A stretch of 64,000 bases of DNA from Sphingomonas flavescens (GCF_030866745.1 NZ_CP133016.1:2156001-2220000), one strand, 5' to 3'. Numbered from the stretch's first letter, positions 43,677 to 52,712 are shown. Notes: generated by a model not told the origin, from the letters alone. A program made the numbers and translations.

Positions 43677-44669
43677 TCAGCCGCCAGTGACGCTCATGTG
43701 CCGCTCGACGGCGGGTGCCGCCGCATCGATGCGAAACGTGTGCGCGCGCGGCTTCACGGCGAGCAGCCCGTCGAGCGCTCCATTCACGGCGGCCGCGTCT
43801 CCAGCCTGCAACAGCTCGCGCAGCTCGATCTTTCGGTCGTGGCCCAGGCAGCCGAACACCGTCCCCGTTGCCGTGATGCGAATGCGGTTGCAGCCTTCGC
43901 AGAAATTGTCCGTGAGCGGCGTGATCATCCCCAACAGCGCGCCCAATCCACCAACCTCGAAATAACGGGCGGGACCGCCCGTTCGCGCGGTCGAAAGGAC
44001 GAGCTCGAACTCGCGTTCCAGCCGCGACCGCACTTCCATCAGTGGAAGGTAATGATCCGTGCGTTGATGCTCGACCTCGCCCAGGGGCATCGTTTCGATC
44101 AGCGTAAGATCATGCCCTTCGGCGGCGCACCAGCGCAGCATCGGGACGATCTCCTCCTCGTTCAGCCCCCGCAGCGCGACCATGTTGATCTTGATCTTCA
44201 GGCCCGCGAGCGCTGCCGCTTCGATGCCCTTAAGCACCTGCTTCAGCTCGCCCCGCCGCGTGATTGTCCGAAACAGCTCCGGATCGCGGCTGTCGAGGCT
44301 GACGTTGATCCGCCGGATTCCGGCCGCGGCCAGCGCGGGGGCATGACGTGCCAGCTGCGTGCCGTTGGTCGTCATGGTCAACTCATCGAGCCCGCGCCCG
44401 ATCCGTTGTCCCAACGTCTCGACCAGCCGCTCGACACCCCTGCGCACCAGCGGTTCGCCGCCCGTGAGCCGGATGCGCTTCACACCCCGTGCGATGAGGA
44501 TGTCGGCAAGCGCGACGATCTCTTCATCGCGGAGGACCTCGTGGCGCGGCACGAAGCGCATCTGCTCCGTCATGCAATAGCGGCAGCGAAGATCGCAGCG
44601 GTCCGTCACCGATAGCCGGACGTAGGTGATGTGCCGGCCGAACCCATCGATCATGGGAGTCCTGGTCAT
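43677..44669 (-). CDS. moaA: GTP 3',8-cyclase MoaA
   Basis: MoaA is the radical SAM enzyme that, with MoaC, rearranges GTP in the first step of molybdenum cofactor synthesis. The 330-residue protein has YVRLSVTDRCDLRCRYCMTE with the CxxxCxxC cluster motif, RIRLTGGEPLVRRGVERLV, and the second cluster CEGCNRIRITATGTVFGCL. It ends MSVTGG, the conserved C-terminal Gly-Gly. ATG 44669 is used since 30 upstream residues would be arginine-rich and non-conserved. It is co-directional with the upstream lldD-like gene, 10 nt away. Confidence 0.95.
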   Translation of the reverse strand: MTRTPMIDGFGRHITYVRLSVTDRCDLRCRYCMTEQMRFVPRHEVLRDEEIVALADILIARGVKRIRLTGGEPLVRRGVERLVETLGQRIGRGLDELTMTTNGTQLARHAPALAAAGIRRINVSLDSRDPELFRTITRRGELKQVLKGIEAAALAGLKIKINMVALRGLNEEEIVPMLRWCAAEGHDLTLIETMPLGEVEHQRTDHYLPLMEVRSRLEREFELVLSTARTGGPARYFEVGGLGALLGMITPLTDNFCEGCNRIRITATGTVFGCLGHDRKIELRELLQAGDAAAVNGALDGLLAVKPRAHTFRIDAAAPAVERHMSVTGG

Positions 44670-44679
44670 CGACACTCGA

Positions 44680-45843
44680 TCATATCCGCGCCGCCTCGTC
44701 AGCGACGATTTCACTGCTGATCTCGGCGATCGACGTGCATCCTGTGAGGGCCATGGCAACGCGCATTTCGCTTTCGATGAGCCGCAGGACGTGGCTCACG
44801 CCCGCGCCACCCTCCGCTGCCATCGCATACATCCAGGCGCGGCCCATCAGGACGAAATTCGCACCAAGCGCCAGCATCCGGACGACATCCAGGCCAGAGC
44901 GGATGCCGCCGTCCACTAGGATCGGGATGCGTTGGTCAACCGCCTCGGCGATTGCGGGCAGGGCGCGCGCGCTCGAAAGCACGCCATCGAGTTGACGGCC
45001 GCCATGGTTCGACACCACGATGCCGTCCGCGCCGCTGGCCACGGCGCGGCGCGCATCGTCGGGATCGAGGATGCCTTTCAGCACCAACGGTCCCGGCCAC
45101 TCGCTGCGGATCCAGTCCAGATCCCTCCAGTTCATCGAGGGATCGAAATTGCGCGCAATCCAGGTCCCGAAATCGTTGAGCCCGCTGCCGGGCGCGACGA
45201 CCTTCGCGAGATTGCCCATGCTGTGCGGCCTTCCGCGCAGGCCGACATCCCATAGCCATCCAGGCCGCGAGATCACCTGCCCTAATCGCCGTAGTCTGGC
45301 TGCAAGGCCGCTCGACCCCGTCAAGCCCGACCTTACGTCGCGATAGCGCGATCCGGGCGTTGGCAGATCGACCGTGAACAGCAAGGCCTCGCACTTCGCT
45401 TCGCGTGCCCGGGCAATCAGCTCGCGCATGAAGCCGCGATCGCGGACGACGTAAAGCTGGAACCAGAACGGCGCGTCTGTTGCCTGCGCCACTTCCTCGA
45501 TGGTGCACACGCTGACAGTCGAGAGCGTCAATGGCACGTTCGCGGCGGCGGCCGCCTTCGCCGCCTGCGTTTCGCCGCGCCTGGCGTACATGCCGGACAG
45601 CCCGACCGGCGCCAGACCCACCGGCATCGCCCATGTCCGCCCGAACATCTCGGTCGACAGGTCGATCTTCGATACGTCGCGCAGCACCCGTTGTCTCAGG
45701 ACGACGTTTTGCAAATCCTCGACGTTTCGCCGTAGCGTCACCTCGTCGTAGGAACCGCCGTCCAGATATTCGAACAGGAAATGCGGCAGGCGCGCCTGCG
45801 CCAACGCGCGATAATCGCCGACGCTCGCCGCCCGCTTCGCCAA
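44680..45843 (-). CDS. lldD: FMN-dependent alpha-hydroxy acid dehydrogenase, L-lactate dehydrogenase-like
   Basis: A 387-residue TIM-barrel flavoprotein. [28 protein letters not shown] opens the fold, [42 protein letters not shown] and PFWFQLYVV follow, and the active site is [12 protein letters not shown] with [17 protein letters not shown]. It oxidises L-lactate or another 2-hydroxy acid to the 2-oxo acid. It starts at a TTG; there is no upstream ATG because the aldolase stop lies 1 nt away. Specificity for lactate is probable but not certain. Confidence 0.88.
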   Translation of the reverse strand: MAKRAASVGDYRALAQARLPHFLFEYLDGGSYDEVTLRRNVEDLQNVVLRQRVLRDVSKIDLSTEMFGRTWAMPVGLAPVGLSGMYARRGETQAAKAAAAANVPLTLSTVSVCTIEEVAQATDAPFWFQLYVVRDRGFMRELIARAREAKCEALLFTVDLPTPGSRYRDVRSGLTGSSGLAARLRRLGQVISRPGWLWDVGLRGRPHSMGNLAKVVAPGSGLNDFGTWIARNFDPSMNWRDLDWIRSEWPGPLVLKGILDPDDARRAVASGADGIVVSNHGGRQLDGVLSSARALPAIAEAVDQRIPILVDGGIRSGLDVVRMLALGANFVLMGRAWMYAMAAEGGAGVSHVLRLIESEMRVAMALTGCTSIAEISSEIVADEAARI

Positions 45844-45844
45844 C

Positions 45845-46657
45845 CTAGGTCGCGAAGGTCGGGTCGAGCCGATAAGCCTTCCGCTTCAGCGCCGGCCAAG
45901 CCAGGAAGTTGGCCGCCATCTTCAGGCCGACGGCTCCTTGCTCCGCCGCCAGTTCCGGCGTGCCCTGCGGCGGGTTGCTGCACCTATCACCAGCCGACAG
46001 CGCCATGATCTGCGCCTGACAGGCCCGTTCGATGAAATAGAGTTTTACGAAGCACTCGCCGACGTTGCCGCCGACTGCCAGCGTGCCATGGTTGCGCAGG
46101 ATCATCCCGCCTTTGTCGCCAAGATCCGCGACCAGCCGCTCGCGCTCGTCGAGGTCGGTCGCGACGCCCTCATAGTCGTGGAACGCTAGGTCCGACCGGA
46201 CCAGCATAGCCGTCTGTGTCAGCGGCAGCAGGCCTTCATCATGCGCGCTGACCGCCTGGCCCGCCGGCGTGTGAAGATGCATCACCGCCTGAGCATCTTC
46301 CCGCGCCATGTGGATCGCCGAATGGATGGTGAAGCCGGCGGGATTGGTAATGAATGGCGTCGGCTCGACCGGATTGCCGTTGACGTCGACCTTCACGAGC
46401 GAGGAGGCGGTCACCTCTTCGAACATGAGGTTGTACGGGTTGAGCAGGAAATGATGCTCCGGCCCCGGCACCCGGGCCGAAAGGTGCGTGAAGATCAGAT
46501 CGTCCCAGCCGTAGTGGGCAACCATGCGGTAGGCGGCGGCGAGATCGACGCGTACAGCCCATTCCTCGGCACTGACCTTGTCCTTCATCGGCGGAATCTC
46601 GACGTTGTCCAACGGAACGCCGGTCATGCCGCGGTTCATGGTCTCGACACGGTTCAT
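45845..46657 (-). CDS. Class II aldolase/adducin family protein
   Basis: A 270-residue protein of the class II aldolase/adducin family: [80 protein letters not shown], in which the HLH supplies two zinc ligands, and [32 protein letters not shown] with the third His. Members include L-fuculose-phosphate aldolases, but the closest annotated relatives here are uncharacterised, so no activity is named. Its ATG overlaps the maiA stop. Confidence 0.88.
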   Translation of the reverse strand: MNRVETMNRGMTGVPLDNVEIPPMKDKVSAEEWAVRVDLAAAYRMVAHYGWDDLIFTHLSARVPGPEHHFLLNPYNLMFEEVTASSLVKVDVNGNPVEPTPFITNPAGFTIHSAIHMAREDAQAVMHLHTPAGQAVSAHDEGLLPLTQTAMLVRSDLAFHDYEGVATDLDERERLVADLGDKGGMILRNHGTLAVGGNVGECFVKLYFIERACQAQIMALSAGDRCSNPPQGTPELAAEQGAVGLKMAANFLAWPALKRKAYRLDPTFAT

Positions 46658-47295
46658 TCTTTTCCCTCCTGCCGATCGGGATGAGCGGCGGCGAACGCGG
46701 GCATCTGATTGGCATTCTCTTCCGCGCGCAGCAACGTTGGATAGGGGTCGAGCTGCACGTTGAAGCGCCGCGCATTGTACAACTGCGGGATCAGGCAGAC
46801 GTCGGCCCCGGTCGGCGCGTTGCCGAACAGGAACTTGCCGGCCCGCGGCGCGGCGATCGACTCCAGTGCCGGCAGGCCCTCTTCGATCCAGTGCCGATAC
46901 CAGGCGTCCACTTCGTCTTGCGAATGGCCCAATTCATTCTTGAGATATTTCAGCACCCGCAAATTGTTCAGCGGATGGATATCGCAGGCGATCGCCATGG
47001 CCATCGCGACGACATGCGCGCGTTCCGCAGCGGAGGCGGGAAGGAGCGGCTGATTGGGATAGCGGAGATCGAGATAATTGATGATCGCAACGCTCTGCGT
47101 CAGCCGATGGCCGTCGATCTCAAGCATCGGCACCAGCCCTTGCGGATTGAGCGCACGATACTCGGCAGATTTCTGCGCATCCTCCCGCAGGTCTACTGGG
47201 CGGCTTTCGTAATCGACCCCCTTCAAATTCAGCGCGATGCGGACGCGGTAGGCGGCGGACGATCGCCAGTAATCGTAAAGGATGGGGCGCGGCAT
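46654..47295 (-). CDS. maiA: Maleylacetoacetate isomerase
   Basis: A 213-residue zeta-class GST that isomerises maleylacetoacetate to fumarylacetoacetate with glutathione in tyrosine breakdown. LYDYWRSSAAYRVRIALNLKGVDYESRPVDL is the zeta signature with the SSxxxR(V/I)R motif, then NPQGLVPMLEIDGHRLTQSVAIINYLDLRYP. CDIHPLNNLRVLKYL and GADVCLIPQLYNARRFNVQLDPYPTL complete it. The other pathway genes, hmgA and fahA, lie 11 kb away on the opposite strand. Confidence 0.92.
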   Translation of the reverse strand: MPRPILYDYWRSSAAYRVRIALNLKGVDYESRPVDLREDAQKSAEYRALNPQGLVPMLEIDGHRLTQSVAIINYLDLRYPNQPLLPASAAERAHVVAMAMAIACDIHPLNNLRVLKYLKNELGHSQDEVDAWYRHWIEEGLPALESIAAPRAGKFLFGNAPTGADVCLIPQLYNARRFNVQLDPYPTLLRAEENANQMPAFAAAHPDRQEGKE

Positions 47296-47305
47296 GTCGA
47301 CTTGC

Positions 47306-47710
47306 CTACACTGGCTCCAGGAACGGCGCTATGACTTCCGCGGGCACGCGGATCGGCCGTCCCAACGCCTTGTCGATAATCGCCCACTGCGTCTTCGCGC
47401 GAACGCAGATTTTCCCGTCCGCACCGGTGAATTCCATATGCCGGTCGAATCGCGCGCCGCGCGGCGCATCGCCGACCCACGTTCGTCCGATTACCGTATC
47501 GCCGGCGACCGCGGCGCGCAGGTAGTCAATCTCGTGCCGCACCACGACCCAGAAGTACGCCGCATCGTGCGCGGGATCCGCAATCGAATGCCAGTGCGCG
47601 ACGGCGACGGTCTGAATCCACTGGACCCACACCGCATTGTTGACGTGGCCAAGCTCATCGATGTGCTCCGGCAACGCCGTCAGCGCCATTTCGAACACCG
47701 GCCGGTTCAT
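47306..47710 (-). CDS. Hotdog-fold acyl-CoA thioesterase
   Basis: A 134-residue hotdog thioesterase of the 4HBT/YbgC type: MALTALPEHIDELGHVNNAVWVQWIQTVAVAHW carries the conserved Asp and HVNN active-site turn. FWVVVRHEIDYLRAAVAGDTVIGRTWV and DGKICVRAKTQWAIIDKALGRPIRVP follow. The acyl substrate is unknown. ATG 47710 overlaps the stop of the upstream peptidase gene. Confidence 0.88.
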   Translation of the reverse strand: MNRPVFEMALTALPEHIDELGHVNNAVWVQWIQTVAVAHWHSIADPAHDAAYFWVVVRHEIDYLRAAVAGDTVIGRTWVGDAPRGARFDRHMEFTGADGKICVRAKTQWAIIDKALGRPIRVPAEVIAPFLEPV

Positions 47711-49758
47711 TGCACCTGCGTCAGGATGAACGCGTAGGTCTCCGCTACTTCGTGCAGCCGCTCCCACCGGCCGGACTTGCCGCCATGGCCCGCGCCCATG
47801 TTGATCTTGAGATAGAGCGGGCTGTTGTCGGTCTTGGTAGCGCGGAGCTTGGCGGCCCACTTGGCGGGCTCCCAATAGGTCACGCGCGGGTCGGTGAGGC
47901 CACCGGTGATCAGCAGCGGCGGATAATCCTGCGCTTTCACATTGTCGTACGGCGAGTAGCTGCGGATCAGGTCGAACGCGGCCTTGTCCTCGATCGGGTT
48001 ACCCCATTCCGGCCATTCGCCCGGCGTCAGCGGGAGGGTGTCATCCAGCATGGTGTTGAGCACGTCGACGAACGGAACGTCCGCGACCGCTGCACCGAAC
48101 AGCTCCGGATCGGAATTGACCACGGCGCCCATCAGCTCGCCACCCGCTGAACCGCCGTTGATGGCGATGCGACCGGGCCGCGTGAACTTCTCCGCTATCA
48201 GCCCCTTCGCCACATCGACGAAGTCGTTGAACGTGTTGGTCCGCTTGGTCAGCTTGCCGTCCAAAAACCATTTGTAGCCAAGGTCGTCGCCGCCGCGGAT
48301 GTGGGCGATCGCGCAGGCCCAGCCGCGGTCGAGCAAGCTGATGCGGTTGGTGTTGAAGCTCGGCGGGATCGCGTGTCCGTAAGCACCATAAGCGTAAAGG
48401 AACAGCTTGCCCTCGCCATTCTTCTCGAAGTCCTTTTTGTAGACGACCGACACCGGGACTTTCACGCCGTCGCGCCCGTCGACCAGCAATCGTTCGGTGG
48501 TGTATTGAGAGCCATCGTAGCCTGACGGCACCTCCTGCACCTTCAGGACTTCCAGCGTGTTGGTTTCAGGATAATAGTCATAGACCGTCGTAGGTGTGAC
48601 CATCGACGTGTAGCCGACGCGGTACGCCTCAGGCGCGAACTCCGGGTTGCCGATCAAGAAAGCGCTGTAGCTGGCTTCCGCGAACGGAATGCGCGTTTCT
48701 TCGCCCTCGTAAGACCGCAGGACAAGTTGATCGAGCCCATCCACGCGGCTGCTGATTGCCAGGTGGTCGCGATAGGCGGTCGCGCCTGTAAGATAAACGC
48801 GGTCCGATCCCGGGACGACGGTCGTCCACTCGCCGGGGTTCGCTGGATCCGCCGATGCAATGCGGAAGTTCACCTCTTCGTCGTTGGTGTAGATCCAAAG
48901 TTTCCCGTGCGCGGCATCGCAATGATATTCGCGATTGGCCTTGCGAGGAGAGATCAGAGTCAGCGGCTGGGTCGGGTCGACCGCGCCGACGAAACGTACT
49001 TCGCTGGTCGCATTGTCGCCGGTCGAGATGAAGATCGTGCTCTTGTCGTGCGACTTGCCGGCGCCGACGGAGAAGCCAAGTTCTTCCGTCTCTTCGTACA
49101 ATGTGACGTCCTGCTCGATTGACGTCCCCAGCCGGTGAAAGCGCGCGCGGTAGCTGCGCCAATTGTCATTGACCTCGGTGAACACGACCCCATCGCTGCC
49201 GCTTGTCCAGACCGGCTGTCCGATGCCGACCTTGGTAACCGTCTCGACGTCCTTGCCAGTTGCCAGCTCGCGGATTCTCAGCTCGAATCGCTCCGATCCA
49301 TCATAATCCGCCAGCGTCGCCAGCAGCTTGCCATCCGGGCTAACCTCCAGCGCGCCGAGCCGGAAATATTCGCGCCCATCCGCTTCAGCCGGCTCGTCGA
49401 ACAACACGTCGTCCGCGCCGCCGCCGACAGGCTTGCGATACCAGGTCCGATACTGCGCGCCCGGCTTGAACGCCCACCAGTAAAGGAACTCGCCGTCGCG
49501 GACGGGGACCGAGCTTTCGTCCTCCTTGATCCGGCCTTTCATCTCTTCGAACAGCTGTTCGATCAGACCCTGTTGCTGGGCCTTCCAGCCCTCGAAATAT
49601 GTATTCTCGGCCTTCAAGTATGACAGCACGTCCGGATCATCGACTTCCGGGTATTTGGGGTCGCGCAGCCAGTGCCAGGGATCTTCGATCTTCACGCCGT
49701 GGCGCTCGTAGCTGTAGGGGCGTTGTTCGGCCTGCGGCGGCGTCGGTGCGTCGTTCAT
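47707..49758 (-). CDS. ptrB: Oligopeptidase B-like S9 peptidase
   Basis: A 683-residue prolyl-oligopeptidase family serine peptidase. The N-terminal seven-bladed propeller begins RPYSYERHGVKIEDPWHWLRDP, and the catalytic domain has FLYAYGAYGHAIPPSFNTNRISLLDRGWACAIAHIRGGDDLGYKW, INGGSAGGELMGAVVN (Ser nucleophile) and a C-terminal INMGAGHGGKSGRWERL (His). It cleaves after basic residues in short peptides if it is true PtrB. ATG 49758 is chosen over a slightly longer reading. It starts the seven-gene minus operon. Confidence 0.92.
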   Translation of the reverse strand: MNDAPTPPQAEQRPYSYERHGVKIEDPWHWLRDPKYPEVDDPDVLSYLKAENTYFEGWKAQQQGLIEQLFEEMKGRIKEDESSVPVRDGEFLYWWAFKPGAQYRTWYRKPVGGGADDVLFDEPAEADGREYFRLGALEVSPDGKLLATLADYDGSERFELRIRELATGKDVETVTKVGIGQPVWTSGSDGVVFTEVNDNWRSYRARFHRLGTSIEQDVTLYEETEELGFSVGAGKSHDKSTIFISTGDNATSEVRFVGAVDPTQPLTLISPRKANREYHCDAAHGKLWIYTNDEEVNFRIASADPANPGEWTTVVPGSDRVYLTGATAYRDHLAISSRVDGLDQLVLRSYEGEETRIPFAEASYSAFLIGNPEFAPEAYRVGYTSMVTPTTVYDYYPETNTLEVLKVQEVPSGYDGSQYTTERLLVDGRDGVKVPVSVVYKKDFEKNGEGKLFLYAYGAYGHAIPPSFNTNRISLLDRGWACAIAHIRGGDDLGYKWFLDGKLTKRTNTFNDFVDVAKGLIAEKFTRPGRIAINGGSAGGELMGAVVNSDPELFGAAVADVPFVDVLNTMLDDTLPLTPGEWPEWGNPIEDKAAFDLIRSYSPYDNVKAQDYPPLLITGGLTDPRVTYWEPAKWAAKLRATKTDNSPLYLKINMGAGHGGKSGRWERLHEVAETYAFILTQVQ

Positions 49759-49853
49759 GCGGCCTCTTAGCCTCACGGCTGGCCGAGTGCCTAGCTCGGC
49801 CGCTTTTCTCCGCGTTGAAAACGGCTACGAAAGCGACGGGAGGCACCGCGCGC

Positions 49854-50432
49854 ATGAACAAGGCCGAGCTTCAGCCGACACGGCAAGGCTGTGTGGAGGG
49901 CCGCGACGTCTTCATATTCGACGGCTTGATGTCTCCGGCGGATCTCGCTCAGTATGTCGAGGCGCTTGACCGCTCGCCCTTCACGCGCACCGAGGTCGCC
50001 CGGTCGGACACCACCGATCATCGGCATTGGGTCAGCGAACTGCCCTTGGCTAATGTTACGAAACTGCCGCTGTGGTCAATCACGGAGCAGACCGTCGCGG
50101 TCGCACGCCCGGGCGAGCGTTACGAGCCCTATCGGGCCTACACCAACTACGCCGCCTTCGGGGACATGCTCTACGCCCACTGCGACTGTGGACCCGACCA
50201 GCGCGAGCTGACCGCTCTTTGGTTCATGTCGAAGGAATGGGAGCCGGAATGGGGTGGCGAGACCCTATTTTTCGACCGCACCGGCGACGCGCAATTCTGC
50301 GCCAGTCCCCGGCCGGGCCGCCTGGTGCTGTTCGACGGCGCAATTCCGCATGCGGGACGGCCGCCGTCCCGCATCTGTTACACGCCGCGCTACACCTTCG
50401 CGATCAAGCTCACCGCGGTCAAAGGGGCGTAA
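49854..50432 (+). CDS. 2OG-Fe(II) oxygenase family protein
   Basis: A 192-residue dioxygenase domain. CVEGRDVFIFDGLMSPADLAQYVEAL opens it, and the iron site is GDMLYAHCDCGPDQRELTALWFM (HxD) with GRLVLFDGAIPHAGRPPSRICYTPRYTFAIKL carrying the distal His and the 2-oxoglutarate-binding Arg. It is related to prolyl hydroxylase-like and PKHD-type families, substrate unknown. It is the third such oxygenase in the window. The start is at ATG 49854 and it is divergent from ptrB across 95 bp. Confidence 0.85.
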   Translation: MNKAELQPTRQGCVEGRDVFIFDGLMSPADLAQYVEALDRSPFTRTEVARSDTTDHRHWVSELPLANVTKLPLWSITEQTVAVARPGERYEPYRAYTNYAAFGDMLYAHCDCGPDQRELTALWFMSKEWEPEWGGETLFFDRTGDAQFCASPRPGRLVLFDGAIPHAGRPPSRICYTPRYTFAIKLTAVKGA

Positions 50433-50540
50433 CGGACTCCGCCAAGCGAGTGTCTGGGTCGACAAGCCGAGCCTCGCCACGTTTCCTTTCCCGTGGGGCT
50501 ACGCCTAAGCCGGTCCCGCTAATCACCAGAGGAGAGGCGA

Positions 50541-50801
50541 ATGAAAAAACTTGCCCTAATCATCGTCGCGACCGCCGGCCTTGCCGCCTGCGCGACGACG
50601 CCCAAGACCCAGACGTGCCCGGATGGCACCGTCGTTGGCGTGAGCGATCCGTGCCCGGCGCCGCCGCCTCCGCCGCCACCGCCTCCGCCGCCTGTCACCT
50701 GCGCCGATGGCTCGACGTTACCAGCCGGCAGCGTGTGCCCGCCGCCACCGCCGCCGCCACCCCCGCCACCGCCCGTCCGCCGTTCGGGCGAGCGCGGCTA
50801 A
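50541..50801 (+). CDS. Small lipoprotein with two C-x11-C polyproline modules
   Basis: An 86-residue lipoprotein: signal peptide with lipobox (LAACA, Cys17), then TQTCPDGTVVGVSDPCPAPP followed by a run of nine prolines, then VTCADGSTLPAGSVCPPP with a further run of prolines, ending RRSGERG. The two cysteine pairs each span C-x11-C with an [AP]DG[ST] core. The same module occurs at the C terminus of the second TonB receptor. The periplasmic, rod-like proline segments could reach through the cell wall. The GGAG ribosome binding site is 8 nt before ATG. Confidence 0.8.
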   Translation: MKKLALIIVATAGLAACATTPKTQTCPDGTVVGVSDPCPAPPPPPPPPPPPVTCADGSTLPAGSVCPPPPPPPPPPPPVRRSGERG

Positions 50802-50817
50802 GTTACGTCCACGTGCA

Positions 50818-50841
50818 AGGGGCCGACTTTGGTCGGCCCCT
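50818..50841 (+). terminator. Intrinsic terminator-like hairpin after the lipoprotein
   Basis: AGGGGCCGAC and GTCGGCCCCT form a 10-bp perfect stem with a TTTG loop, 16 nt past the lipoprotein stop. It is followed by CATTAT rather than a strong T-run, so it is a moderate terminator. Confidence 0.7.
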
Positions 50842-50986
50842 CATTATCCCCAACTTCTGCATCGCCAGTTTGTCCCGCCTTGGGACGTATGTCAGGTCGA
50901 CCCTATCGAAGGTTTCAAAGTCCGGTAGTAAACGCATTGTGAACAGGTTCTGCGGCGTATCCGGCGCCGGGATGTGGAGGCAACCA

Positions 50987-51562
50987 GTGCGTAAGTTGAT
51001 CTTGAGCGGACTCGCAGCAGCAGCAATTGCAATCTCATCCGGTGCTATGGCAGCGCCGGTCGTCGTGAGCTCAACGGGCTTGACCGACCCCAATCCGACC
51101 AGTCCGTCGTCGATTTCGACGGTCGGTCAGACGACAACAATCGTCTACGGGCAGAACCCGCTCTCGACGCCGACCTTCAGCGGTTCGTTCGTATTCAACA
51201 ATACGGAAGCCGGCCTCTATTCGATCGTGCTTAACACCAGCACGACGGGCACCTCGTTCACCACCGCCACGCTGTCCGGCATGGTCGGTGGCGTGGCGAC
51301 GATCTACAACCTGTTCGCGCTCGATGCAGAGCACATGAATTTCAAGCTGAACCCGTCCTTCCTGGACGCGGGAACGAATTACACCTTCGCCTTCACCGGC
51401 AACAATAGCGACGCCGCCGCGGCTTTATCCGGTAACGTCACTATTCGTCAGACCCCCGCGGTTCCCGAGCCGGGCACTTGGGCGATGATGCTCCTTGGCT
51501 TCGGCGCGACGGGTCTGATGATGCGTCGCCGCAAGGCTCCGGTTTTCGCGCAGGTCGCCTAA
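50987..51562 (+). CDS. PEP-CTERM sorting-domain protein
   Basis: A 191-residue secreted protein. A signal peptide (LILSGLAAAAIAISSGAMAA) is followed by a beta-rich, Thr/Ser/Asn-rich body and a C-terminal PEP-CTERM signal: VPEPGTWAMMLLGFGATGLMMRRRKA. Proteins with this tail are processed by an exosortase, which is not in the window. The start is a GTG with GGAGG 6 nt upstream; longer readings begin in unrelated sequence. The function is unknown; it may belong to the extracellular matrix. Confidence 0.85.
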   Translation: MRKLILSGLAAAAIAISSGAMAAPVVVSSTGLTDPNPTSPSSISTVGQTTTIVYGQNPLSTPTFSGSFVFNNTEAGLYSIVLNTSTTGTSFTTATLSGMVGGVATIYNLFALDAEHMNFKLNPSFLDAGTNYTFAFTGNNSDAAAALSGNVTIRQTPAVPEPGTWAMMLLGFGATGLMMRRRKAPVFAQVA

Positions 51563-51582
51563 ACTTTCGCGCAGCCTTCATG

Positions 51583-51611
51583 AAAGGGCGGCGCCGCAGG
51601 CGTCGCCCTTT
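51583..51611 (+). terminator. Rho-independent terminator after the PEP-CTERM gene
   Basis: AAAGGGCGGCGCC, a GCA loop and GGCGTCGCCCTTT form a stem of 13 bp with one G-U pair and a short T-run. It lies 20 nt past the PEP-CTERM stop and before the convergent thioesterase gene, so it can serve both directions. Confidence 0.85.
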
Positions 51612-51628
51612 TGGTTTGAGCGCGCCGC

Positions 51629-52405
51629 TCAGATGAAGATCGCGACGGATTGCCGTCCGACGGCGAGCAAACGCCCACGCGCGTCCCACAGGTGCATCGC
51701 TTGCGTCGAGTAGCCTGCGCGCGTCTGATCGCTGGCCGAACGCAACAGGTACCAGCCCTGGAGGGCCTCGACCTGCGCCAGGAAATCCACCGACCAGGTG
51801 ATGGTGCTGATCGGCGCCCGCTCGGGAAAGCCCGCCATTGCCGCCGGCGGCAACGCGTCGGCCAGCGCCAGCAGCGCCGTGGTAGGGTCAACGCCGGGTG
51901 ACTCGCGGAACCGCACCCACACGGTAAAGTCCGGCGCCCCGCCGGTCATCAGCGCGGATCCTTCCGCCAGGCGCAGTTCGAATCGCTCGTGGAACCCGCC
52001 TGTCTGCTCGATAAATACCGGGCAGTCTTCGGGTTCCCACCATGGCATGACACGGAGAGGGACCTCGTGATCCACCCTGCTTTCGCGATCGCTCCCGAAG
52101 GCGAAGGTCGCCAACGCAGCCTCGCCGGCCTCACACGTGCATTCGACCGCCATCGCAGCGCTCGACCGCCCCGCGCGCAGCAGGCGCGGCCGTAGCGTCA
52201 GCGTCCCGCTCGCCGGTCCCGCAAACAGTATTTGGGCTGAGCGCAAAGGAATGTCGGGCGCCACGCGCCTGGCGGCCTCGAAGCAAAGGGCTGCGGTCAT
52301 CCCGCCAAACAAGGTACGCCCCTGAGACCATGCCGCGGGCGCCTCGACGATCCATGTCCCGTCGCCGCCCGACAAGCCGTCAATGACCGTGCGAAGCGCG
52401 CTCAT
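51629..52405 (-). CDS. Thioesterase family protein, double-hotdog (TesB-like)
   Basis: A 258-residue double-hotdog protein. AAWSQGRTLFGGMTAALCFEAARRV and LRSAQILFAGPASGTLTLRPRLLRAGRSSAAMAVECTCE are the first domain with its GG turn. STITWSVDFLAQVEALQGWYLLRSASDQTRAGYSTQAMHLWDARGRLLAVGRQSVAIF is the second, which carries the Asp and Gln/Thr active-site positions expected for TesB-like enzymes. The substrate is unknown. It is a single gene. Confidence 0.82.
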   Translation of the reverse strand: MSALRTVIDGLSGGDGTWIVEAPAAWSQGRTLFGGMTAALCFEAARRVAPDIPLRSAQILFAGPASGTLTLRPRLLRAGRSSAAMAVECTCEAGEAALATFAFGSDRESRVDHEVPLRVMPWWEPEDCPVFIEQTGGFHERFELRLAEGSALMTGGAPDFTVWVRFRESPGVDPTTALLALADALPPAAMAGFPERAPISTITWSVDFLAQVEALQGWYLLRSASDQTRAGYSTQAMHLWDARGRLLAVGRQSVAIFI

Positions 52406-52487
52406 GGCAATCGGTTATGGTGACGCGCTAATGTCTGCAATGGGTGAAAGCCTACACCAGCAAAACTGCTGTCCTGCACGCGTCAAA

Positions 52488-52516
52488 TTGCAGTTTGCTA
52501 CCCTCTGTGTTTTACT
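52488..52516 (+). promoter_or_regulatory. Possible promoter of the structured RNA before pepP
   Basis: TTGCAG (52488-52493) and TTTACT (52511-52516) are separated by 17 bp, an acceptable sigma-70-like pair, which would start transcription near 52523, just before the structured RNA region. The hexamers match the consensus at only some positions, so this is a tentative call. Confidence 0.35.
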
Positions 52517-52529
52517 GGTCGGCCACGAC

Positions 52530-52712
52530 GAAGAACCCTGCCAGCCGTAACTCTGACTTCGGCTGGCACCCTCAATCGCCCAGTCGGACAGTGGTGTTCG
52601 CTCGCAAAGGTCACGAAGTGGTGGAAGTGAAGAACCCCCTGGTTTCACTCGCTCAAGGTGACAAGGACCCACGCAGAACCGCGCGGCTCTTTAACAACCG
52701 CGCGGCAGGGAT
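52530..52712 (+). ncRNA. ssrS: Structured RNA in the gap before pepP, 6S RNA-like candidate
   Basis: The 332-bp gap between the thioesterase and pepP has no convincing coding sequence. It holds a region about 180 nt long whose ends pair (CCCTGCC at 52536 with GGCAGGG at 52704). Inside are GCCAGCCG/CGGCTGGC, AGTGAAGAACC/GGTTTCACT and CCGCGCGG/CCGCGCGG hairpins. TGTTCGC (near 52595) and CTCAAGGTGAC (near 52652) resemble conserved 6S segments, and GGCTCTTTAACAA resembles a boxA-like or 6S element. Size and rod-like folding fit 6S RNA, which binds RNA polymerase. The usual neighbours (zapA, ygfA) are absent, so it could instead be a long pepP leader. Confidence 0.5.
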
